Below are positions 9,162 to 16,626 of a DNA stretch of 34,212 nucleotides, piece after piece; the first letter of the stretch is position 1; the number at the start of each line of letters is the position of its first letter. Under the pieces are notes generated by a model that ran no database searches, had not been told where the DNA came from, and worked only from the letters and a program-made list of their open reading frames with translations. This DNA is from Bradyrhizobium sp. (lineage in GTDB: Bacteria > Pseudomonadota > Alphaproteobacteria > Rhizobiales > Xanthobacteraceae): positions 1 to 34,212 of the forward strand of contig NZ_JAUSLT010000013.1 in assembly GCF_030646015.1 (NCBI RefSeq). Reading direction: 5' to 3'. Made by a program: the position numbers and the translations under genes.

Positions 9162-9304
9162 CGCGATCTCCCGGAAGTCCGCAGCCGACAGGCGGCAAAC
9201 GGACCATTGTTGTCTCATCAAGGTTCCGGAAGGCTAGACGGCCGGTGCAGCCGTCGTAAGCCGCAGGATTGCGGTACCCCGCAGCAGAAGTGCATAATCG
9301 CGCA

Positions 9305-10192
9305 ATGTTCGACTGGAATGATCTGAAGTATTTTCTGGCTGTCGCCCGACACCGCAGCACGATCGCCGCTGGGAAATCGCTGGGCCTAAGTCAATCGACG
9401 GTACAAAGGCGCTTGAGTGAACTGGAGCGCGCGATCGGGCAGCCCCTGGTGAAGCGCCACCCGTCAGGCTATCGCCTGACGAAATTCGGCGAGGAGCTAT
9501 TGCCCCACGCCGAGCGTATCGAAGCGGCGGTGACCGACTTCGGGCGGCGAGTGAACGATGAGTCCCACGACCTGACCGGTGTGATCCGGGTGACCTGCCC
9601 GGAGCCGATCATCGGTCGCATGACCAAATCCGCGCTCATCGAGCGCTTCCAGATCCGCCATCCCGAGCTTCGGATTGAATTCGTAACGAGCGACCGCTAC
9701 CTCGACTTGTCGAAGGGCGAGGCCGATGTTGCCTTCCGGTCCGGCGATACCGACGACGAACTTGTCGGCCGCAAGGTCGCGGATTCGATCTGGGCTGTTT
9801 ATGCGAGTCGGGGTTACATCGAGCAGCATGGCAGGCCCGCGACGGTGAGTGATCTGCCGAACCATCAACTTGTCGGCTTCGATGAAACGCTGAGCACGCA
9901 CCGCGCATCGGTTTGGCTCCGGGAGGTGGCGCCAGACGCCAAGATGGCGGCACGCACCAACAGCGTCCTCGGTCTGATCTATGCGGTGAAGTCGGGAATA
10001 GGCCTTGGGCCGCTTCCTGCGTCGCTCGGTGACGCCGAACAGGATCTCGTGCGCGTACTCGGGCCCATTTCGGAACTGTCGCGGAGTTGGCGTCTGTTGA
10101 CACCCCCGGACCTTCGACGGGTCCCGCGCATTGCGGCGTTCTTCGACTTCATTCTTGCGGAACGAGAGTTGGTCAAATCCATTCTGGCCTGA
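9305..10192 (+). CDS. LysR-family transcriptional regulator
   Basis: A 295-residue LysR-type regulator. The N-terminal winged HTH spans about residues 3-62 (FDWNDLKYFLAVARHRST, then LGLSQSTVQRRLSELERAIG), followed by a LysR-substrate domain with GVIRVTCPEPI. The ATG at 9305 is the family-typical start; no strong ribosome site is visible. It is divergent from the Bug receptor gene, with a 143-base shared intergenic region where LysR proteins normally bind and autoregulate. The HTH form (LSQSTVQRRL) places it near the small AmpR/GcvA-like groups. The inducer may be the Bug ligand (inference). Confidence 0.92.
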   Translation: MFDWNDLKYFLAVARHRSTIAAGKSLGLSQSTVQRRLSELERAIGQPLVKRHPSGYRLTKFGEELLPHAERIEAAVTDFGRRVNDESHDLTGVIRVTCPEPIIGRMTKSALIERFQIRHPELRIEFVTSDRYLDLSKGEADVAFRSGDTDDELVGRKVADSIWAVYASRGYIEQHGRPATVSDLPNHQLVGFDETLSTHRASVWLREVAPDAKMAARTNSVLGLIYAVKSGIGLGPLPASLGDAEQDLVRVLGPISELSRSWRLLTPPDLRRVPRIAAFFDFILAERELVKSILA

Positions 10193-10309
10193 CAGATTGG
10201 AAGGAGAGTGGCGAAAACGACGCCCCGGCTCGCATCAGCCAATCCGCGCCGCCATCAAGAGGCGGCGCCGGCCGAAGACGCGCTATTCCCAAGCTGCGAT
10301 AGAGCCCCG

Positions 10310-11374
10310 TCAGTTCAAGCCGGAGCCGCCCGCCACGATTCGCTCGTTCAGTTTCTGGTCCACGATCTCGACCGTGCGGTCGATCTCGGCATTGGCCATG
10401 CCGAGCTGGTGCGAGATCAGCTTCACCAGCAGGTCGACGCGCTCGATGAAGGGCGCGCCGCTGGCGACCGCCCGGGCCGCCGATGATGGCTTCAGCAGGC
10501 TTTCCGCCGCCTTGGCATATTTGCCGAACGGCACCTGATCCTGCGGGTCGGCGCCCAGACGCCGGGCGACCGCGTCGACATGATCATAGATCGCCTGCGA
10601 GAGTTTCAGGTCGCCGTGCACGGCATCGCGGATCGACTGCGGCTCATGCAGCGTGATGCAGCGATAATTCCCGGTCAGCAGCATCGACCATTTGGCCAGC
10701 GGGACGAACAGCGAATCGAACACCTTGAGCTTCACCGGAACGTCGTGGCCATCCAGCGTCACCGCGTCGATGTCCGCTTCCAGCTCCCGCAGCAGCTTGT
10801 TGTGTTGCTCATCCGCGAATATCGATGCCTTGAAGTTGGTCGGCAGGCCGACATGAAGGACGTTCGCCGCCTCTTCCGGCGGACGGAAGGCTTGCGGATC
10901 GGGCGAGCAGAGCGTCACCAGTCCCGGCTTGAAGCGTTCCCACACCTGGGCGTTGGTGTAGGCCTCTTCCAGGTCCATGTCCGCCAGCGCCGGGATCCGC
11001 TTGAGATAGGGCAAGGGCGGCATGTTCATGATGGAAAGGCACGGCAGCCCCGCGGCTGCGATCTTGATCATCAGGACGCGGACCGTGTGGTTGGCGTATT
11101 GCGGCTCCTGCATGGCCAGCGCCACCATGTCGTAACGGGAGATGTCGACGTTGCCGGGTTCGGTCGCGTCCAGCTTGCCCGGCAGGTCACGCGAAAAAAT
11201 CGCCCGGTGCACCGCCTCGTCGCGCAGCTTGATGCGAACTTCCGTACCGTCGCGATTGATCAGTTCGGCCGTCTTCTTCCGGCAAACCAGCGTCACGTTG
11301 TGACCCGCCATCAAAAGCTTGGTCCCCAGCAGGGAGCCATAGGAAGCTCCAAGGATCAGAATGTTGCGCGCCAT
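10310..11374 (-). CDS. ApbA/PanE-like NAD(P)-dependent oxidoreductase
   Basis: A 354-residue protein whose N-terminus is a Rossmann dinucleotide-binding fold, with NILILGASYGSLLGTKLLMAG carrying glycines at 9, 13 and 17, and then VTLVCRKK. This matches the ketopantoate reductase/opine dehydrogenase-like superfamily. The ATG at 11374 is preceded by GGAAGAGAGC and starts directly before the first strand; the open frame upstream to 11515 has no ribosome site. The C-terminal half is helical and does not clearly carry the pantoate-binding residues, so an actual ketopantoate reductase activity is doubtful. It is divergent from the SDR gene. Confidence 0.8.
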   Translation of the reverse strand: MARNILILGASYGSLLGTKLLMAGHNVTLVCRKKTAELINRDGTEVRIKLRDEAVHRAIFSRDLPGKLDATEPGNVDISRYDMVALAMQEPQYANHTVRVLMIKIAAAGLPCLSIMNMPPLPYLKRIPALADMDLEEAYTNAQVWERFKPGLVTLCSPDPQAFRPPEEAANVLHVGLPTNFKASIFADEQHNKLLRELEADIDAVTLDGHDVPVKLKVFDSLFVPLAKWSMLLTGNYRCITLHEPQSIRDAVHGDLKLSQAIYDHVDAVARRLGADPQDQVPFGKYAKAAESLLKPSSAARAVASGAPFIERVDLLVKLISHQLGMANAEIDRTVEIVDQKLNERIVAGGSGLN

Positions 11375-11847
11375 GCTCTCTCTTCCACCGATTTTGCTCG
11401 AATTTCTGTGACGTCCCGACCCCAGCCAGGCCGGCCATTTCCGTCCGGGATCCGCAGGAGCGGTAGAACGGAGCAGCCAGGCCCTGGATCGCAAGGGAAC
11501 AGCCCCTTCCGGCAAGGAGCGGCCGTGCTTATCCCAATTTTACTGGCATTACAAATACCAGATTTGACCTTCACCCTCCCCGGCCCGCCATCACTCCCGA
11601 TGGCATTGCAGAACAAGATAACTCAATCACAGGTGGTAATGACTGGCGGTCGATGTTTTCTTGCTTTGCTGGGCAAAGCGAGTTGGACGGCGAGAGGCAC
11701 ACCCGAACCTGAAGCCGCAAGGCCGCGTCGCCCCCTCTTTGCCAGGCGCGCGCGCGGATCGTAGGGTGAATGGCCCAAGCCCCGACAACAACCCTTCGCG
11801 CCGCTGCAACGATCAGCCCTCTTTTTACAAACAGGAGAAAACAAGAC
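11375..11847. other. Divergent intergenic region, 473 bases
   Basis: Gene-free spacer between the start of the oxidoreductase gene and the start of the SDR gene. It should contain both promoters. Apart from an operator-like dyad at 11543-11561 and the SDR ribosome site (ACAGGAGAAA before 11848), I see no structured feature. Open frames crossing it on either strand have no plausible start or protein-like composition. Confidence 0.5.
11543..11561. promoter_or_regulatory. Operator-like palindrome in divergent promoter region
   Basis: The 19-base sequence CTGGCATTACAAATACCAG has 8-base half-sites matching at 7 of 8 positions around a 3-base centre. The form TGGyATT-N3-AATACCA resembles operators of GntR/FCD-type regulators. 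It lies in an AT-richer patch between the divergent oxidoreductase and SDR genes, a normal place for an operator. No regulator gene is adjacent, so the binding protein is unknown. Confidence 0.35.
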
Positions 11848-12618
11848 ATGGCAGGCATCCTCGATCGCAAGGTGGCGCTGGTCACCGGTGGCGCCTCCGG
11901 CATCGGGCGGGCAACCGCGCTGGCGATGGCGCGCGAAGGCGCGCGCGTCGCGGTGGCCGACCGCACCGAGGAGAGCGCGGCTGCAACTGTCGCCCTGATC
12001 AACGCGGCCGGCGGCCAGGCGATTGCGATCGGTGGTGACGTGACCAGGGAAGACCAGGTCGCCGCGATGGTGGCGCGCACGGTGGCTGCCTATGGGCGGA
12101 TCGATTGCGCGTTCAACAATGCGGGCGTTGCGGGAGGATCCGTCGGCCCGGGACGCCAGCGCCTGCACGAACTCAGCCAGGCCTCGTTCGACGCCATGCT
12201 GGCGGTCAACCTCACCGGTGTCTTCCTCTGCATGAAGCACGAGATTGCGCAGATGCTGGCACAGGGCGGCGGCGGCGCCATCGTCAACACCGCCTCGATC
12301 GCCGGCCTGATCGGCCTTGCGACCTCAGGGCATTATGTGGCGGCCAAGCACGGCGTGGTGGGACTGACCAAGACCGCGGCGATCGAATACGCGCAGGACG
12401 GCATCCGCGTGAACTGCGTCAATCCCGGTTACGTCACCACCCCGATGACCGAGGAAGTGGTGCAAACGCGGCTCGATGCCGTGATGGCGAAGGTGCCGAT
12501 GAACCGCATGGGCGTGCCCGACGAGATCGCGGAGGCCGTGGTCTGGATGCTTTCCGACAAGGCGTCGTTCATGACAGGCGCCGCGCAGGTGGTCGACGGC
12601 GGATATTACGCGGCGTAG
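11848..12618 (+). CDS. Short-chain dehydrogenase/reductase (classical SDR)
   Basis: A 256-residue NAD(P)-dependent oxidoreductase of the classical SDR family. The cofactor motif is TGGASGIG (residues 13-20), the structural motif NNAG (90-93), and the catalytic set is Ser150, Tyr163 and Lys167 (YVAAK). An acidic residue near the end of strand 2 (VAVADRT, Asp38) suggests a preference for NAD(H). The ATG at 11848 is preceded by AGGAGAAAA at good spacing; the frame is open upstream to 11770 but without a ribosome site. The C-terminal VVDGGYYAA is typical. The alcohol or ketone substrate is unknown. Confidence 0.93.
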   Translation: MAGILDRKVALVTGGASGIGRATALAMAREGARVAVADRTEESAAATVALINAAGGQAIAIGGDVTREDQVAAMVARTVAAYGRIDCAFNNAGVAGGSVGPGRQRLHELSQASFDAMLAVNLTGVFLCMKHEIAQMLAQGGGGAIVNTASIAGLIGLATSGHYVAAKHGVVGLTKTAAIEYAQDGIRVNCVNPGYVTTPMTEEVVQTRLDAVMAKVPMNRMGVPDEIAEAVVWMLSDKASFMTGAAQVVDGGYYAA

Positions 12619-12646
12619 GAATCGGAACGACCAATCGGCATTGCCG

Positions 12647-12764
12647 CCCATCCTTCGAGACGCCGCGCGAAAGGCGCGCGGCTCCTCAGGATGAGGTATC
12701 ACGTGTTGAAACACCACAACCCTCATGCTGAGGAGCGAGCGACGCGAGCGTCTCGAAGCATGGG
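12647..12764. repeat. Dispersed palindromic intergenic repeat
   Basis: An inverted repeat of 118 bases with outer arms 12647-12663 and 12748-12764 (16 of 17 bases pair) and inner arms GCTCCTCAGGATGAGG (12681-12696) and CCTCATGCTGAGGAGC (12721-12736), plus a GC-rich hairpin in the left half. The motif set CATCCTTCGAGACGC / CTCCTCAGGATGAGG is a well-known repetitive element between genes in Bradyrhizobium and Rhodopseudomonas. It lies between convergent genes and may serve as a bidirectional terminator. Confidence 0.88.
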
Positions 12765-12796
12765 CAGCGGGCGATTTGCCGAGACCAGGTTAGGGC

Positions 12797-13576
12797 TCAG
12801 CCCTTCACCGTGACCGCGCGTCCGATCACCGGACGCGCCGCGACCGGCGGATTGGCGGTTTGCGCCGCGAGTTCGCCGATCAGGCGATCGACGTCGGCCG
12901 CGATAGAGTCGGGCGCCTGGATCACCAGCCGCTCCAGCGCCCAGCGGTACGACGAAATCCGCCGCTCCAGGCTTTGCTGCACCCACTGCACGATCAGCCC
13001 GTTCTCTTCCATGCGCGCGACCGCGTCGTCGCGCTCACGCGGCGACAGGTCCGAAATCAGCTTGAGGCTGGCGTTGCGCTTGCGGTCGAGTTCGAGCACC
13101 CGCGCGGCGGCGGAGAAGAACGGCTCGAAGCGGGTGATGTCGTTGCGCACGTCCTCCATCAGGACGGCGTAGCGCGAGGTGTGCGAGCGATGCGGTTCGT
13201 CGATCAGCAACCGTCCATAGGCGGTGCGGTCGAACACGACCGTCTGCCGCCACGGCGAAGGCAGCGCCTTGTAATCGCCGAACACGCTCTTCCAGGCGGG
13301 GCGCGAATGCGGCGGCTCGATCAGGGGATAGGCATAATCGCGCAGCTGCCGTTCGGCGTCGGTGAGCTGGAATTGCGACGCCTTGAGGCCGACGCTTCCG
13401 GTCACCTCGGCGCCGAGCCAGCGGTGCATGTCGTCGTTCTTCACATCATCGCGGGTGCGGCCGAAGTCGCCGCCGCTGCAGCCGCCGAGCGCGGCGCCGA
13501 TCAGCAACAGCATCGGAAGCGACGACAGGCGCCGGGCCTGCGATCGGGTCCGGATCGGAAGGAACGTCTCCGGCAT
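12797..13576 (-). CDS. Lipoprotein of unknown function
   Basis: A 259-residue protein with a lipoprotein signal peptide: positive N-terminus, hydrophobic LPMLLLIGAAL and a lipobox LGGC around residue 33, so it is probably lipidated and membrane-attached facing the periplasm. The mature part is helical and charged (FEPFFSAAARVLELDRKRNASLKLISDL, given here in part as LELDRKRNASLKLISDL) with no domain I recognise. The ATG at 13576 places the signal peptide correctly; upstream codons to 13666 would spoil it. A 66-residue gene ends 31 bases upstream, so both probably share the promoter with the CtrA-type site at 13881. Confidence 0.78.
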   Translation of the reverse strand: MPETFLPIRTRSQARRLSSLPMLLLIGAALGGCSGGDFGRTRDDVKNDDMHRWLGAEVTGSVGLKASQFQLTDAERQLRDYAYPLIEPPHSRPAWKSVFGDYKALPSPWRQTVVFDRTAYGRLLIDEPHRSHTSRYAVLMEDVRNDITRFEPFFSAAARVLELDRKRNASLKLISDLSPRERDDAVARMEENGLIVQWVQQSLERRISSYRWALERLVIQAPDSIAADVDRLIGELAAQTANPPVAARPVIGRAVTVKG

Positions 13577-13607
13577 ATTGAAATGTCCCGGTTGAAATTT
13601 CCTGGGA

Positions 13608-13808
13608 TCAGCGCCGACGGCGGCGTTTGCCGGGAGCGGCTGTGCCCTCTTCCGGTCCGCTGCCACCGCTGGTTTCGTCGGGGTTGCGCTCGATCCGGAT
13701 GGCGGGAAGGATCAGGATGGTTGCCGTACCCATGCGTGCAGCGCCATCGATGGTTGAGCCCAGCCGCCGCGAAACCGCATCCGCCGGAAATTCAATGATG
13801 GTGCCCAT
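13608..13808 (-). CDS. Small unknown protein, 66 aa, first gene of lipoprotein operon
   Basis: A short protein starting MGTIIEFPADAVSRR with an amphipathic N-terminal part, a hydrophobic stretch ATILILPAIRI and a very basic tail ending in five arginines. The ATG at 13808 has a GAGAG sequence 6 bases upstream. It shares the strand with the lipoprotein gene 31 bases downstream and is the gene closest to the CtrA-type site. The opening GTIIEFPAD is a form I associate with small rhizobial proteins of unknown role. No function assigned. Confidence 0.6.
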   Translation of the reverse strand: MGTIIEFPADAVSRRLGSTIDGAARMGTATILILPAIRIERNPDETSGGSGPEEGTAAPGKRRRRR

Positions 13809-13880
13809 GTTCAACTCTCTCTGGTTGCCGCACTGGCAGGATCTCGCCGGCGACATGCCAGCATTAAAATCAGGACGTGG

Positions 13881-13895
13881 TTAACGGCATCTTAA
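13881..13895 (-). promoter_or_regulatory. CtrA-type binding site (TTAA-N7-TTAA)
   Basis: The sequence TTAACGGCATCTTAA is a perfect TTAA-N7-TTAA, the consensus bound by the alphaproteobacterial cell-cycle regulator CtrA. It lies 72 bases upstream of the ATG of the 66-residue gene, a distance that suits overlap with the -35 region. This is an exact motif match in a high-GC genome, where such AT-rich spaced repeats are rare by chance; binding itself is inferred. Confidence 0.55.
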
Positions 13896-14047
13896 TTTCG
13901 GCGCCTGACCGACCCGGCTGCAACCGCCATGAATACGGTGAATGCGACCAGAACCCTTCACCGGTTGTTTTCCTTACGAGCTGTTAAAGTAAAGCCTGCC
14001 GAGGTCCTCCGATAACCGACTGTGATAGAAGGGAAATATCGGCAGGA

Positions 14048-14074
14048 CCTTATTTGAAAAACTCCCAAATAAGG
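14048..14074. other. Hairpin with 9-bp AT-rich stem
   Basis: CCTTATTTG and CAAATAAGG form a perfect 9-base stem around a 9-base loop. No T-run follows on the plus strand, so it is a weak terminator candidate; it could equally be an operator. It stands alone, with no gene within 170 bases. Confidence 0.4.
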
Positions 14075-14250
14075 GAAAATGCCCCGACCCGGCTACTGCC
14101 CTCGCCAGAGTACCCCTGCCGGAAAGGGAGCCTCGCACGCTGTTCGGCGGGGACCGCTATTCGGCAGCCTAAACAGCCTGCATCATTGGCCCGAAACCCT
14201 AAGGTTTCGGGATGCCGGTCGGCGCTTTGCAGGGCTAGCGCGGGGGTGCC

Positions 14251-14418
14251 TCAGGCAGCGGCACTCAGCTTGGCGAATGCAGAGCTTTTCAGACGATTGA
14301 GGTCGCGTTCGCCGGACGCTGCTTGTTGAAGGATATGCTCCGCCACCTCAAGCGGCGTGACAGACTTCCGGACTAAGAAGCGACGATCCGTGACGACCTC
14401 GTTCAGCGCCTGCCGCAT
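14251..14418 (-). CDS. Small hypothetical protein, 55 aa
   Basis: The reverse strand encodes a 55-residue helical, charged protein starting MRQALNEVVTDRRFLVRK and ending RLKSSAFAKLSAAA, with the middle segment TPLEVAEHILQQAASGERD. Amphipathic periodicity, balanced charge and absence of low complexity make it look like a genuine protein and not a shadow. The only in-frame ATG is at 14418; the frame is open about 80 bases further upstream without another ATG. I believe short proteins of this form occur in Bradyrhizobium, but no function is known to me. It lies in a degraded zone and could be a remnant of a longer gene. Confidence 0.5.
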   Translation of the reverse strand: MRQALNEVVTDRRFLVRKSVTPLEVAEHILQQAASGERDLNRLKSSAFAKLSAAA

Positions 14419-14603
14419 GACGGCGACTGGGCCATGAACAGTATGTGGGGATGCTGGAGGGACGTTTAAACCCCGCCGAGCAGCAATAACGGGCTGCCTG
14501 CGGATAATCCATGTCCGCTTCTGATTGCTCTACGGACAACAAGTCGGACATCGCGCCATGTCCGAAAAGTGCCAACAGGCGACGGCCGCCAACTGAGGCG
14601 GCC

Positions 14604-14684
14604 TTAGCGGAACTCCGCAAAAAGCAGCGTCACGATCAAGACGAAAATCCCGGTTGCTGTGATCCAAAGGAAAAGCTGCGCCAT
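14604..14684 (-). CDS. Possible 26-aa single-membrane-segment peptide
   Basis: An ORF of 27 codons starts at the ATG at 14684 and reads MAQLFLWITATGIFVLIVTL followed by LFAEFR. Nearly the whole peptide is one hydrophobic helix with a basic C-terminal residue, the form of a small membrane protein. It lies 31 bases downstream of the 57-residue gene on the same strand. The ribosome site is weak (GGGC 11-14 bases upstream). It could be chance, but hydrophobic purity over 23 residues with both ends polar is suggestive. Confidence 0.35.
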   Translation of the reverse strand: MAQLFLWITATGIFVLIVTLLFAEFR

Positions 14685-14715
14685 CGAGGCCAATGCCCGG
14701 GGTGGCTGTTTAGTT

Positions 14716-14889
14716 CTATTTGGGCGGACGAAGCTCGCTGGAAAGCCACCTGAGCGCGTCAGATTTAATGGGATCTGGCCGCTCGCAATCGAGGCATTGC
14801 ATGGTGCGCTGGCCCTTGCCGTCCAGCGGTAGCGCCAGAATCAAAGGTCCCTTGCAATGAGGGCAGGTCGGTCGCTCTGATTGTCCCAT
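14716..14889 (-). CDS. Small zinc-ribbon-like protein, 57 aa
   Basis: A 57-residue protein with two Cys pairs, CPHC (9-12) and CLDC (32-35), separated by a strand-like segment PLILALPLDGKGQRTMQ. This is the layout of a zinc ribbon of four cysteines. The ATG at 14889 is chosen because the longer frame upstream (to 15324) passes through dead sequence, including the receptor and chemoreceptor fragments. Short proteins of this type (MGQSERPTCPHC...) are frequent in Bradyrhizobium. The role is unknown; nucleic-acid or protein binding is a guess from the fold. Confidence 0.62.
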   Translation of the reverse strand: MGQSERPTCPHCKGPLILALPLDGKGQRTMQCLDCERPDPIKSDALRWLSSELRPPK

Positions 14890-15056
14890 TGGCGGATTTT
14901 GCCTTTGGTCCGGATTTTCGTCAATTTCAAAAAATGCGACCTGACGGCCCCAAAACGCCAGTTCCGGGATACCCCCGTCAGCGGACATGGCCGGACCGGC
15001 GCGGTTGGTCCGGTTCGTGCCAAAACTGGACGTAGACGGTGTGATATATCTCCAAA

Positions 15057-15200
15057 TTAGGCTGTCCGAATTTTTTGCAGGAAATGTCCGACCTCGGCGT
15101 TGAGATGCTTGCTCTCGGCTAATAAGGACACCGCCAAGCCGTGAACCTGTTCGGCTGCGGAGCCAGTATCTGCCGCACCACGATTGACCTGCGCGATACT
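15057..15200 (-). pseudogene. Methyl-accepting chemotaxis protein, C-terminal remnant
   Basis: In one reverse frame the sequence reads IAQVNRGAADTGSAAEQV, then LLAESKHLNAEVGHFLQKI and RTA before a TAA at 15057-15059. The ADTGSAAEQV segment and the AEVGHFLQKIR ending are the C-terminal coiled coil of a chemoreceptor. Only about 46 residues remain; the frame meets a stop just upstream, at the point where the dead receptor gene begins. It is therefore a decapitated chemoreceptor tail joined by a deletion or recombination to an unrelated gene. Confidence 0.72.
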
Positions 15201-15594
15201 TCAGGCCACTCGCGACCGGATCGCTGGTGATCCCGACAATCGGTATTGTGGCGGTAGCTGCAAGGAACGTTTTGATGAGCGCATTCAGGTTCGAAACGAT
15301 GACATCGGGCTTGCGGCTCAGCACCTCGGCGGTGAGCGCGGCAAAACGGTCGGAGTGGCCCTCGGCCGAATACCGTTCGACAACGAGGTTACCGCCCTCG
15401 CCATGACCGAGCCTTTCCAGCGTTTCGTAGAATCACCGTATCCAGAACGGCCCGGCCGCTTTGGTGAGCTTGTCTGCCGGAATCCCGGAATGGACGAGGG
15501 CAAGGCGATGCTGCTTCCGCGGCTGCTGCGCCGAAGCCACCAGCGGCTATGCGGCAGCAGCACCGACCAGGCTGACAAAGTCCCGGCGCCTCAT
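15201..15594 (-). pseudogene. ABC-type substrate-binding protein (pfam04392), broken
   Basis: Starting at the ATG at 15594, which overlaps the stop of the preceding receptor gene (ATGA), the frame reads MRRRDFVSLVGAAAA, an in-frame TAG, PLVASAQQPRKQHRL, then GPFWIR, an in-frame TGA, FYETLERLGHGEGGNLVVER and later SRKPDVIVSNLNALIKTFL and ITSDPVASGL, where homology ends at about 15203. Two stops and loss of the C-terminal two thirds make it non-functional. It keeps a Tat-type signal (RRRDF). It was the third gene of a receptor operon with the two intact copies upstream. Confidence 0.85.
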
Positions 15595-16580
15595 TCGATC
15601 ACCTCGTCGGCCTGCGCCAACACCGCGGGAGGGATGCTGAGGTCAAGCGATTTGGCGATCTTCTGGTTGACGGCGAATTCGAACACGGTCGGTCGCTCGA
15701 TTGGGATATCGCCGGGTGCGGCGCCGCCAAATATCAGGGCGATCTGGGCGGCCGTGCGCTTGCGCAGCGCGGTGCGGTTCGGGCCGTAGCCGATCAGACA
15801 CCCCGAGCGCGCCATGTCCGCCCATTCGCACACCGTCGGCAGCCGGGCCTCAAGCGCGAGCGCTGCGAGTTGCTTGGCATCCCGGTAGAACTCCGACGTC
15901 GCGCTGATCACAAGAGCCTGCGCGCCTGCCGCCCGCATTGCGGCGAACGCGGCCGGATAGTCGGCCGGCCCGGCGACGGAGAAGGCAAGCAGTTCGACGC
16001 CGAGCCCCACCGCGGCCTTCCGCATTGCGGCCTCACCAACCGCTGTCACCGCCGTCACCGCCGAAGTGAGAACCGCCACGCGCCGCTGCTCGGGCACCGC
16101 CTCAAGCAAAATCGACAGCCGTTTGACCTCGAGTTCGTTGGCGAGGATCACAACCCCGGTCACATTTAGCCCCGGCCGCGCGTAGCTCGCCGCGAGCTTT
16201 AGTTCAATCAGGTCGGCACCGAAAGCGACGACAGGGACAGTACGTGTGGCTGCGCCGGCAGCTGCAATTGCGGTCGGGCCAATGGCGATGACCGCGTCCG
16301 GCCGCGCGGCCAACAGCTCGCGCATCAAGCCCAGAATCGCATCCGGCCCGCCGACGCGCGAGTCGAATTCAAGGTTGCGGCCTTCGGCAAAGCCAAGCCT
16401 CGCAAGTTCCGGCAGGGTTATTTGACGGGTAAAGGCCTCAGAGGCTGCCGAATTCCCAAGGTGCCCGAGGCGGTAGACGCGATTGGGCGTCTGGGCGAGC
16501 GCCGGCATCGCGCCCGCGAGCAGCGGCCATGCCGCCGCCGTACTGCCAATACCTGCGAGGAACTCACGACGCCGCATCAT
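15591..16580 (-). CDS. ABC-type substrate-binding protein (pfam04392), Tat-exported
   Basis: A 329-residue periplasmic binding protein. The N-terminus MMRRREFLAGIGSTAAAWPL is a twin-arginine signal with cleavage near PALAQ. The body follows the ABC_sub_bind family: LARLGFAEGRNLEFDSR, LLAARPDAVIAIGP, YARPGLNVTGV, and the family-typical end with VNQKIAKSLDLSIPPAVLAQADEVIE read here as two parts (VNQKIAKSLDLSIPP, AQADEVIE). Two adjacent ATGs (16580, 16577) are possible; GAGG spacing favours the second slightly. Its stop overlaps the start of the dead third copy. No ABC permease or ATPase is nearby. Ligand unknown. Confidence 0.88.
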   Translation of the reverse strand: MMRRREFLAGIGSTAAAWPLLAGAMPALAQTPNRVYRLGHLGNSAASEAFTRQITLPELARLGFAEGRNLEFDSRVGGPDAILGLMRELLAARPDAVIAIGPTAIAAAGAATRTVPVVAFGADLIELKLAASYARPGLNVTGVVILANELEVKRLSILLEAVPEQRRVAVLTSAVTAVTAVGEAAMRKAAVGLGVELLAFSVAGPADYPAAFAAMRAAGAQALVISATSEFYRDAKQLAALALEARLPTVCEWADMARSGCLIGYGPNRTALRKRTAAQIALIFGGAAPGDIPIERPTVFEFAVNQKIAKSLDLSIPPAVLAQADEVIE

Positions 16581-16626
16581 TCACCTCTTCACCAAATTCC
16601 TGGCCGCCATTACCCGTGCGCCCGAT

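Larger units (their letters stand above)
13809..14250. other. Gene-free region, 442 bases, with regulatory-looking elements
   Basis: No convincing coding sequence. It contains the CtrA-type site at 13881-13895, a second TTAA-containing patch (CGAGCTGTTAAAG, 13977-13989) that recurs almost exactly at the other CtrA-type site near 30769, a 9-base-pair hairpin at 14048-14074, and an 8-base-pair hairpin CCGAAACC/GGTTTCGG at 14191-14210 just past the end of the 55-residue gene. ORFs here are short and start inside composition-biased sequence. Confidence 0.5.

Noticed and set aside
10580..11764. Open frame of 394 codons on the plus strand opposite the oxidoreductase gene
   Set aside because: His/Arg/Gln/Val shadow composition; the Rossmann gene on the reverse strand is the real one.
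12860..13798. Open frame of 312 codons opposite the lipoprotein gene
   Set aside because: Shadow composition; the reverse strand has a lipobox and ribosome site.
14511..14753. Plus-strand 80-codon frame in the degraded zone
   Set aside because: No ribosome site, charged low-complexity end, overlaps the reverse-strand small genes that look more protein-like.
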